From: CANHEE01 sp043777755 | GTDB lineage: Bacteria; Bacteroidota; Bacteroidia; Chitinophagales; Saprospiraceae | Direction: 5' to 3' | DNA length: 10,306 nt | Assembly (NCBI GenBank): GCA_043777755.1 | Contig: JAYWHK010000132.1 | Location: 1 to 10,306 of the forward strand | Shown: positions 1 through 5,836 of the stretch, in pieces | Layout: each line of letters opens with the position of its first letter | Numbering within the stretch: the stretch's first letter is position 1 | Position numbers and translations under genes: made by a program | Notes under the pieces: generated by a model | The model's input: the letters and a program-made list of their open reading frames with translations, nothing else | What the model was told of the DNA's origin: nothing | Databases searched by the model: none

Positions 1-56
1 AATCTATCCTTCCCTTTTTTCTCTCACAAAATTACATTTTGTTTTTTATTTTTTTA

Positions 57-64
57 CAAAGGTA
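57..64 (-). promoter_or_regulatory. possible -7 box for a leftward gene outside the window
   Basis: On the minus strand this reads TACCTTTG, a full match to the Bacteroidota -7 consensus TAnnTTTG. I see no TTG-type -33 box at the expected distance (plus-strand positions about 82-90). It could drive a gene to the left of the window, divergent from the 511-aa gene. An 8-base match in AT-rich DNA is weak evidence by itself. Confidence 0.22.
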
Positions 65-131
65 TGCTGCACCTAAAATATTTTTATAAGAAAACCCTGA
101 CATTTGCAGTCATTAACTACACCTATTGTTT

Positions 132-1667
132 ATGAAAACACCATCAATAAAACTTTTTAATTTAATAAAAAACTTAACGCCTGCGGAAAAGCGTTACGTG
201 AGCATTTTTTTTGGTAAAAATCAGGTTTCTGATAGTAAATATATTTTACTTTTTGATGCTATTGATAGACAAATGGAGCTGAATGAGGAGAAATTAAGGA
301 AAAAACTGTATCAAAACCTTGATGTTGAAGATAGAAAATTCTCTGAACTGAAAAATTATCTTTACCAAACTATCCTTCGGGTCTTACAAGATTTTGACAA
401 AGAATCTTCCATAGATTATCGTTTTGAAAATATGATTGCCAATATTCGGGTGCTGTATCGCCGTGCTTTGTACGATGAATGTAAAGTGCAAATCCAGAAA
501 ACTCGAAAACTTGCGGTTTCTTACGAAAATTTTGAAGTCCTTTTAGACCTTCTTCGTTGGGAAAAACAAATTGCATACACGCAAGGTGATATTAATTTTT
601 TGACAAAAAAATTAAAAAATATTGTAGCGGAAGAAGTGATTCTGAATGAAAAAATTAAAAATTATCTTTTTTATAAAAATACTTTTTATGAAGTCTATGC
701 GACAATCAGACAACAAGGTTTGCTGACCAAAGATACTTCGGAAGATTCTTTGACGCAAAAATTGCAGCACGAATTACTGCAATCAGCTACTTTTGCTTTG
801 TCAAAAAAAGGAAAAATTTTTTATTATCGCAGCCGTAGTTTGTACGCTTACTATGCTCGAAACAATGAAGGTTTTTACCAAAAAAATAAAATTTTATTGC
901 AACTGATGGAAGATTTTCCTGCCTATTTGCAAGAAGAAGTGGCAGAACATATTTCGGTTTTGAGTAATATTGTTTTGAGTTGTTCGACCTTGAAAAAATA
1001 CGATGAGGCAAATGAAAATATTGAAAAATTTCGACTGATTCAGCCTCGAACTCAAGACGATAAGCTAAAGATTCATCGACAATATTATCAAACAAAACTA
1101 CAATGGTGTATCAGTACAATTAATTACGAAATTGGCTTAAGTGTTATGGCTGAACACTTAATTGAAAAGCAAAAGTTTGAAAATCAGGAATATATAAATA
1201 GTGGTTTTTATTATGCTTTTTTTTGCATTACATTTGGTGCAGGAAAATACGATGTTGCACTCGAATATCTGAACGAGTGGTTGGGTGCAGGAAAAACAAA
1301 TGACCGACAAGATTTACAAATCATGGCACGTTTGCTCAATTTGATTTTGCACTACGAAATGGGCAACGATTATTTGCTTGACTCCTTGTTGAAATCAACC
1401 TATTACTACATTAGCAAACATAGTAAAATAGCTGGTTTTGAACGATTATTGATGCGTTTTATTAGAGAAGCGCAGCAGTCGTCTTCCAAGGCTGAATTGG
1501 TACAGATTTCGATGGAAATTAAACAAGCATTTAATAAACTTGCTCAGGACAATACACAAAGTGCATTTACGCAATATTTTGATTTTATTGCATGGATTGA
1601 TAGTAAAATATCAGGGAAATCCTTCGCAGAAGTGCAAAGGGATTTATTGAGATTTTCTAAAATTTAG
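132..1667 (+). CDS. hypothetical cytoplasmic helical-repeat protein (511 aa)
   Basis: I do not recognise a named family. The protein is almost wholly alpha-helical in character and rich in Lys, Glu, Leu, Tyr and Phe. It has no signal peptide or membrane segment, so it is probably cytoplasmic. The long run of amphipathic helices, for example around residues 95-160 and 290-420, suggests a TPR-like solenoid that would bind another protein; this is inferred from composition, not from a clear TPR signature. Residues 6-84 (LFNLIKNL, then a KY-LLFDAI segment, KLRKKLY and an LKNYL helix) have the same layout as residues 7-91 of the 502-aa protein on the other strand at 3608-5116. I chose the ATG at 132 over an in-frame TTG at 126, which adds only two residues. 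The gene converges on the 71-aa peptide gene with a 25-bp gap. Function unknown. Confidence 0.85.
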   Translation: MKTPSIKLFNLIKNLTPAEKRYVSIFFGKNQVSDSKYILLFDAIDRQMELNEEKLRKKLYQNLDVEDRKFSELKNYLYQTILRVLQDFDKESSIDYRFENMIANIRVLYRRALYDECKVQIQKTRKLAVSYENFEVLLDLLRWEKQIAYTQGDINFLTKKLKNIVAEEVILNEKIKNYLFYKNTFYEVYATIRQQGLLTKDTSEDSLTQKLQHELLQSATFALSKKGKIFYYRSRSLYAYYARNNEGFYQKNKILLQLMEDFPAYLQEEVAEHISVLSNIVLSCSTLKKYDEANENIEKFRLIQPRTQDDKLKIHRQYYQTKLQWCISTINYEIGLSVMAEHLIEKQKFENQEYINSGFYYAFFCITFGAGKYDVALEYLNEWLGAGKTNDRQDLQIMARLLNLILHYEMGNDYLLDSLLKSTYYYISKHSKIAGFERLLMRFIREAQQSSSKAELVQISMEIKQAFNKLAQDNTQSAFTQYFDFIAWIDSKISGKSFAEVQRDLLRFSKI

Positions 1668-1692
1668 AATATTAAAATCTTGAATTTAGAAT

Positions 1693-1908
1693 TTAAATTG
1701 GATTTGCATTACCTCTACGACCAACGATTTCTACGCCTCTATTGCGAACATCAATAACAGTTACATTCCAGCTGTAACGGTCAGTTTTGCTTTTTTTGCC
1801 TTTGATGTTGAAAATACCACCTTGCGTGTTTGCTTGTTGGTTGTTGTCTAAAACAGTAACGAATGATTTTACTTTAAGGTCAGCTAATTTAATTTTTCCG
1901 TTTAACAT
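1693..1908 (-). CDS. RiPP-precursor-like peptide with pinensin-type leader, no Cys (71 aa)
   Basis: Residues 5-20 (KIKLADLKVKSFVTVL) followed by NTQGG at 27-31 resemble the leaders of Bacteroidota pinensin-like class I lanthipeptides, which carry an L-x-LKVKSFVT block and a double-glycine cleavage site. The presumed core after GG (residues 32-71) is 40 residues and basic (KGKKSK, RNR, GRRG). It holds four Ser/Thr and no Cys, so it cannot form lanthionine rings. No LanB/LanC-like enzyme, peptidase or exporter lies in the window, so it is an orphan here. A promoter fitting the Bacteroidota consensus lies 36 nt upstream of the ATG, and AGGA lies just before the start; both support a real gene. 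Alternatives are a degenerate or repurposed precursor, or a small protein that only shares the leader. The leader resemblance is from memory of the family, not a search. Confidence 0.68.
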   Translation of the reverse strand: MLNGKIKLADLKVKSFVTVLDNNQQANTQGGIFNIKGKKSKTDRYSWNVTVIDVRNRGVEIVGRRGNANPI

Positions 1909-1943
1909 AATCCTAATAATTTTAAAGTGATGAAAATGAAAAT

Positions 1944-1976
1944 CAAAGATAGAAACTATTTTTCAAAATTACAAAA
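1944..1976 (-). promoter_or_regulatory. Bacteroidota-type promoter of the 71-aa peptide gene
   Basis: Read on the minus strand, TTTTG (1976-1972) is followed after 20 nt by TATCTTTG (1951-1944), matching the Bacteroidota -33 TTTG / -7 TAnnTTTG arrangement. The -7 box ends 35 nt before the ATG at 1908, leaving a short 5' leader of about 30 nt. A second, weaker box, TAATTTTG, lies at 1971-1964. This is the best promoter in the window. Confidence 0.6.
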
Positions 1977-2355
1977 TAATTTTTTTGAAAAAGTCAGGTT
2001 TCTGAGCTTCAAAAAGGAGAGCCAGCTTAGTGGAACTCTAAAATGAAAATCCTCGTTTGACAATGTGAAAATCATGCCAAAGCGATGACTTCAATTGAAG
2101 TTTGGAACATTTCATCTCAAAATTCTTAATTTCGGATATGTCTAAAAAACGGGAAGTAGAAAGCTCTTATTGCTGCGGCTTTTGGGATGCTACAACTTTA
2201 AAATTATCTCTACGGAAAATATATAACAGCATAAAACATAAATTGGAACGGACGTTTTATACCGAATTGGACTAATTTTGGAACACTATTTTAAGTGCAA
2301 GTTTTATGCCAAATATTAAAATTTAAAGTATATGTGAAATGTTTTTTTATTTTTA

Positions 2356-2390
2356 TTCCGTAGCGTTGGTTTAACGCCAACGCTACGGAA
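2356..2390 (+). terminator. long perfect hairpin with + strand T-tract
   Basis: TTCCGTAGCGTTGG (2356-2369) pairs perfectly with 2377-2390, giving a 14-bp stem plus one T-G wobble around the loop TTAAC. On the + strand the stem is followed by A and seven Ts, the form of an intrinsic terminator. On the minus strand it starts 7 nt after the stop codon of the membrane protein gene but is followed by As, so it would be a 3'-end stem rather than a classic terminator for that gene. Its GC-rich arms stand out from the surrounding AT-rich DNA, so a dispersed palindromic repeat is also possible. Confidence 0.55.
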
Positions 2391-2397
2391 ATTTTTT

Positions 2398-3306
2398 TCA
2401 TTTTTCTATTGTGTTTGACTCTGTTACCATGTCTTTGTATATTGCATAAATAAAAGTATAGAAAAATGGTATAAAAAATGCCATGACAAGCCTTGGCAAT
2501 AAACCAATACATAGCAATATTGCGATACTTTTGAAACTACTGAAATTTAACAATTCCGTCAAAGATAAAATGCCATTAATTCCACTTTGTTGCATTGAAG
2601 AATCCTCGTTCACATTAAGTAATGGTAATAAGATATAAGCTGGAATCCCAAATGTCAGCCCAATAATTAGCCCAATAATTAGGAAAAAAATCAATGTGTA
2701 GTAAATAAGTTTCCTTGCAACTAATTTACGACTGTTCTGCATAGCTTCCCAAAAATCCATATTTTCAAATATAATAAATGGTGACGTTAAAGTGAACAAT
2801 GCGAGCATTGCAATAGGCAAAAGAATAACAAAAAAAGATAAAATCAGTATTATTTTGATTGGTTTTTCATCTACAGTGGTAAGTTTTTGATAGATTGCCA
2901 TTAATTCTTGAGCAATTCCAGCTTTTGTGCTAAGTTCAGTAACCAGATAAACGGCTGTGCCAATAAAGAAAAAAGCATAAATCAGCATTGTTAAATTCAC
3001 CAAAGCAAAAGAACGCATTTTTTTAAAGCCATCAAAAAATTGTGCAAACTGAGGTATTTTTCCGTTGCTAATTTGGTGTGCAACAACCAAGAAGCCCGCT
3101 GATAAAGATGGTGCTACCCAAAAACCCGAAATCAAATTTCCTGCAACTGGAATAAGAGAAATCAAGAAGTTTATAAGTGATGCCAACATCGAAAAACCAA
3201 TAAATGGTAGCGGATATTTTTTGACGATGGAAAAAGATTCTTTAATGTATTGTACGATTTTGAAATCATAACCATCGTTTATTTTTGAATTGATATGTTC
3301 TAACAT
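2398..3306 (-). CDS. polytopic inner-membrane protein, YciC/GPDP-membrane-domain-like (302 aa)
   Basis: This is an integral inner-membrane protein. Hydrophobic stretches lie near residues 33-53, 55-77, 99-122, 150-180, 199-228 and 259-290. The N-terminal 30 residues are polar, with a KESFSIVKKYP segment leading into the first helix, and the C-terminus is a short polar tail. After the fourth hydrophobic stretch comes DFWEAMQNSRKL (184-195), the W-x-A-x-x-x-S kind of amphipathic segment found in uncharacterised YciC-like proteins and in glycerophosphodiester phosphodiesterase membrane domains. That assignment is a resemblance only. No catalytic or transporter motif is visible. The ATG at 3306 is preceded by a purely A/T leader. 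I saw no good -7 box upstream, so it may be transcribed from the minus-strand genes beyond 3350. Function unknown. Confidence 0.82.
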   Translation of the reverse strand: MLEHINSKINDGYDFKIVQYIKESFSIVKKYPLPFIGFSMLASLINFLISLIPVAGNLISGFWVAPSLSAGFLVVAHQISNGKIPQFAQFFDGFKKMRSFALVNLTMLIYAFFFIGTAVYLVTELSTKAGIAQELMAIYQKLTTVDEKPIKIILILSFFVILLPIAMLALFTLTSPFIIFENMDFWEAMQNSRKLVARKLIYYTLIFFLIIGLIIGLTFGIPAYILLPLLNVNEDSSMQQSGINGILSLTELLNFSSFKSIAILLCIGLLPRLVMAFFIPFFYTFIYAIYKDMVTESNTIEK

Positions 3307-3353
3307 TTTATTTTTTTTTATAATTATAAAAAATTAATAATCAGTGTTTTATC

Positions 3354-3511
3354 TTAAAAATCTTCAAATTCCATTTCGTCTGTATCAATCACTCTTTCGG
3401 TAGGAATCAGAACTTCTTAGCCTTCGTTTTTTCTTCCCAATTATCCGTCCGAAAAGGGCAAAGCGGCAAATCATCGCTACTATTTGGCTTGACATACACA
3501 ACAAATATTGG
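3354..3511 (-). pseudogene. remnant of an acidic protein C-terminus, frameshifted
   Basis: Two minus-strand frames join into one protein-like sequence. Frame A (3511 down to about 3419) reads IFVVYVKPNSSDDLPLCPF and continues through a DNWEEK segment, then hits TGA at 3409-3407. Frame B (3416 to 3354) reads VLIPTERVIDTDEMEFEDF and then TAA. One indel near 3413-3421 would fuse them into about 50 residues with an acidic tail. There is no start codon in frame A before the TAA at 3514-3512, so the 5' part is lost or lies elsewhere. It lies between two minus-strand genes in the same direction. I do not recognise the family. A competing 36-aa minus-strand frame (ATG, very basic) overlaps it and looks less protein-like. 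The frameshift could also be a sequence error. Confidence 0.38.
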
Positions 3512-3607
3512 TTATTAGATATTAAAGATATTGCAAACGCTTGTTGTTCAATATTTTACATAAATGCAAAATCCAAAAACCACTTTCCGACGTGTATATT
3601 TAATTTT

Positions 3608-5116
3608 TTAAAATACTAACTCATTAAGCCCCATTTTGTTTCCCAACCAATCCTTTTCTGCTATATTTTCTTCTGCATTGAAAGCGGCTCTTATTTCATT
3701 CCGCTCCTCATCGTTTGTCGCTTTACTCCAAGCCCGAGTAAAGCGAATAAAATTGCTGTAATTTTTGTAAAGGTAACCTAAAGCAGTTTTAGTGCTGTCA
3801 AAGTTTATGAAATTTTGAAAATTGTTGAGGTGGTACTTCAATAAATCCAATTCATTAGTTTCAAAGGCACTCCGCACCAACATCCTGCGAATATCCGCTT
3901 CAAAACGAGCATCTGGTAATCTTACAGTAGCAAGTAATCTTATGGTATTGTCATAGTTCAATTGATTAAAATCAATAATCGCATAGCAATAAGTAATAAA
4001 GTTATCTCTGTAATCAAGTAGCAAGTTATTGTTGTATTCTTCAATGAAATTTCTCGCCCAATCAAACTCTTTTGAACGTGCGGCTACAAATACAATATTT
4101 TTGAAGACAAAATGCGATAAAACACCATCACTCAATAGTAACTTACTCGCTAACCCAAGTTTATATAAATCAAGTGATTTTTGAAGAAAAGCTGTTACTC
4201 CTTTATTTAATCTTGCTGTTGCAAAATTTATCAATATGCCAAATAAGCTCTCTAATTCTTCGGTTTCAAAAATCTTATTGTTATTGATGACCCATTCTTT
4301 GAGCTGTTCAAAAGCCTTAATTTTATCTTTTTCCGATGTATTTTTTTTCAACATTTTATAACATGTCAAATAGATTTTGATGATAATTGGTGTATCACTA
4401 TCGTCTTTTATACTTTGAGCATAAGTGACAATATACGCATCTAATGGGTGCTCAAGTAAATTTTTTTCACTACTGACAACACTTTTATTACTCATTACTT
4501 CGCAAAGGCTTCGGAGTTTTTGCGCCACTATGTAGTAAGTAAGTTGTATGTTGGAATCATCAAAATGTTTTGGTAAATCTCGTTTTTGTGCAATGTAATT
4601 TTTGTAATATTCGTGATTTATTTTAGATAAATAAAGATGGAAATCAGCATTTTTTAATAAAATTTCTTTGGTTTTGTACCTTCTCGTTGGGCTTTCTTCC
4701 TTTTCGTCCGTTTGGGATTTATCCTTTAGGTCTTCTTCAATATCGTTATAAGTTTTGATAAAACCAGCTTCCATACTATTGGTTCGCAATGCTTTGAGCA
4801 AATAAAGATCTCGCTGAAATGGGTCATTTCGAAACTCTCTCAAAATCAAAAACTCCTCAATCAAATCCGTCAAGTCTGATTTGAGACGTGCAAGTACTAG
4901 TTTATCGCAAATTTTTGATTTAAAAGTCTTTTTCCATAGCTTTTTATCGTCAATTTCTTCTTTTTTATTTTCCTCCAAAGCCTTAAAAAGAGCCAAAAGG
5001 TAGTTTTCTCCTCTTGCTGATGGATTGTAAATAGGAGAAGCTATCAACTTTCGACAATGACGAATATCTTCTTTTTTTAAACTATTAAAAAGTGGAATGA
5101 GCTGACTTACTGGCAT
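3608..5116 (-). CDS. hypothetical cytoplasmic helical protein (502 aa), similar in layout to the 511-aa protein
   Basis: This protein has no signal peptide and no membrane segment, and a helical, charged composition throughout. The N-terminus (residues 7-91) has an LFNSLKK helix, then ENYLLALFKAL, KKLWKKTF, and an LKSDLTDLIEEFL helix. The order and spacing match residues 6-84 of the 511-aa protein at 132-1667, which suggests a shared N-terminal domain at low identity. A charged linker (about 132-147, SQTDEKEESPTRR) separates it from a long C-terminal helical region with TPR-like pairs such as WARNFIEEYNNN and LLKYHLNNFQNF. A scaffold or protein-binding role is a guess. The ATG at 5116 is the first in the frame. 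Its leader overlaps the AT-rich divergent region, and a distant TACCTTTG box on its strand lies at 5456-5449. The gene is separate from the membrane protein downstream. Confidence 0.85.
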   Translation of the reverse strand: MPVSQLIPLFNSLKKEDIRHCRKLIASPIYNPSARGENYLLALFKALEENKKEEIDDKKLWKKTFKSKICDKLVLARLKSDLTDLIEEFLILREFRNDPFQRDLYLLKALRTNSMEAGFIKTYNDIEEDLKDKSQTDEKEESPTRRYKTKEILLKNADFHLYLSKINHEYYKNYIAQKRDLPKHFDDSNIQLTYYIVAQKLRSLCEVMSNKSVVSSEKNLLEHPLDAYIVTYAQSIKDDSDTPIIIKIYLTCYKMLKKNTSEKDKIKAFEQLKEWVINNNKIFETEELESLFGILINFATARLNKGVTAFLQKSLDLYKLGLASKLLLSDGVLSHFVFKNIVFVAARSKEFDWARNFIEEYNNNLLLDYRDNFITYCYAIIDFNQLNYDNTIRLLATVRLPDARFEADIRRMLVRSAFETNELDLLKYHLNNFQNFINFDSTKTALGYLYKNYSNFIRFTRAWSKATNDEERNEIRAAFNAEENIAEKDWLGNKMGLNELVF

Positions 5117-5140
5117 TGTTGTGATTTTTTTCGTTTAAAA

Positions 5141-5287
5141 ATTTACTTTATTTTTATATGTATTTTTCCGATAAAAAGTAATCGTAAGTTATTGTTTTTC
5201 TTTATTTTAGAGTGAAATAAAATACATAAAAAACCGAAAAGAAATAATTTATTAATTTTTTTATTATATGATATAACCGCACCTTTG
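5141..5287 (+). repeat. 147-bp promoter-like element, copy 1
   Basis: Aligned without gaps to 5654-5800, I count about 23 mismatches by eye, or roughly 84% identity. The last 37-40 bases are identical, from a run of T-rich DNA through ATATGATATAACCGCACCTTTG-type sequence. It ends in CACCTTTG (5280-5287), one base off the Bacteroidota -7 consensus TAnnTTTG, and similarity stops right there. It lies 24 nt from the start of the divergent 502-aa gene but points away from it. Confidence 0.8.
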
Positions 5288-5448
5288 GAGTATATTTAGA
5301 TGAATGTTTTTAAAATGTTTTTTGTCATTGCGAAAAAATATTTTATTTTATTTTTATTAAAATATTGATAATCATTGTTTTGTGAAAATAAAAATATTTT
5401 TTTATAAAAAAAACGTATTTTAAATGATGTATTATTTTTTCGGCTAAT

Positions 5449-5456
5449 CAAAGGTA
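5449..5456 (-). promoter_or_regulatory. possible -7 box toward the 502-aa gene
   Basis: On the minus strand this reads TACCTTTG, a full match to TAnnTTTG. It would give the 502-aa gene a 5' leader of over 300 nt that runs through repeat copy 1 in antisense. No clear -33 TTG lies at the normal distance, so it is weak. Confidence 0.25.
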
Positions 5457-5472
5457 AAGAAAGGGATTAAAT

Positions 5473-5488
5473 AAAGAAAGAAAGAAAG
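5473..5488 (+). repeat. short AAAG tandem tract
   Basis: Four perfect AAAG units followed by an A run. Tetranucleotide tracts can slip, but this one is short and outside any recognised gene, 350 bp from the next start codon. Probably of little functional weight. Confidence 0.5.
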
Positions 5489-5653
5489 AAAAAATCAAAT
5501 ACATGACAACTGGGAGTATTCTTTTAGCACTTAAAAAATATCAAAGCCTATTTTGTACAAAGAACATCCCTGAAAAGAGGTTCAGTATATATTTCTAAGC
5601 ATCTTTTTCACCTGTTTTCCTTTTTTATGAATTAAGAGCTACTTTTATTTTGA

Positions 5654-5800
5654 ATTTATTTTATTTTTATATGTATTTTTTAGATAAAAAATAGATGTAA
5701 ATTATTGATTTTCAGTTATTTGCAATAAAATAAAATGTGTAAAAAACCGAAAAGATAAATTTTATTAATTTTTTTATTATATGATATAACCGCACCTTTG
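5654..5800 (+). repeat. 147-bp promoter-like element, copy 2, upstream of the T9SS gene
   Basis: This is the second copy of the element at 5141-5287, same strand and same length. Its terminal CACCTTTG (5793-5800) lies 36 nt before the ATG of the secreted protein gene, the normal place for a promoter. This makes the element a likely regulatory unit. The upstream T-rich stretch holds no clear -33 TTTG. Confidence 0.8.
5793..5800 (+). promoter_or_regulatory. likely -7 box of the T9SS protein gene
   Basis: CACCTTTG differs from TAnnTTTG by one base and is preserved in both repeat copies. It is placed to start a transcript about 30 nt before the ATG at 5837. The -33 region is a T-run without a clear TTTG. 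Confidence 0.42.
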
Positions 5801-5836
5801 TGACATTCTTTAACACTTTTAAAAATAGCTCAAATC

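Larger units (their letters stand above)
1909..2397. other. 490-bp gap with no recognisable gene
   Basis: Apart from the promoter at its left edge and the hairpin at its right edge, I see no recognisable gene. One short + frame, 2138-2275 (45 aa, ATG start, Lys/Arg-rich with a CCGFWD segment), is open, but nothing supports its expression. A perfect 9-bp inverted repeat, GCATAAAAC at 2229-2237 and GTTTTATGC at 2301-2309, is 63 nt apart. TTGGAAC occurs three times (2102, 2243, 2278). The GC content looks higher than in the other gaps around 2000-2200, which fits decayed coding sequence, but I could not reconstruct any protein. Confidence 0.4.
5117..5836. other. 720-bp AT-rich divergent intergenic region
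   Basis: The region separates the minus-strand 502-aa gene from the + strand T9SS gene. It carries the two 147-bp repeat copies described separately. Between them (5288-5653) lie a 22-codon ATG frame at 5300-5368 with a hydrophobic tail, four AAAG units at 5473-5488, and a TACCTTTG box on the minus strand (5456-5449). No gene is recognisable. The 365 bp between the copies could be an untranslated RNA or the decayed remains of a gene once driven by the first copy. Confidence 0.5.

Noticed and set aside
99..106. GACATTTG as the -7 box of the 511-aa gene
   Set aside because: The position is suitable (26 nt before the ATG), but the first base is off consensus and no -33 TTG is present upstream.
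787..1095. 102-aa minus-strand open frame
   Set aside because: It is antisense to the 511-aa gene, without a start signal or any recognisable feature.
1655..1680. Palindromic TTCTAAA-A-TTTAGAA over the stop of the 511-aa gene as a terminator
   Set aside because: All A/T apart from two G/C pairs, with a one-base centre and no T-tract; too weak to call.
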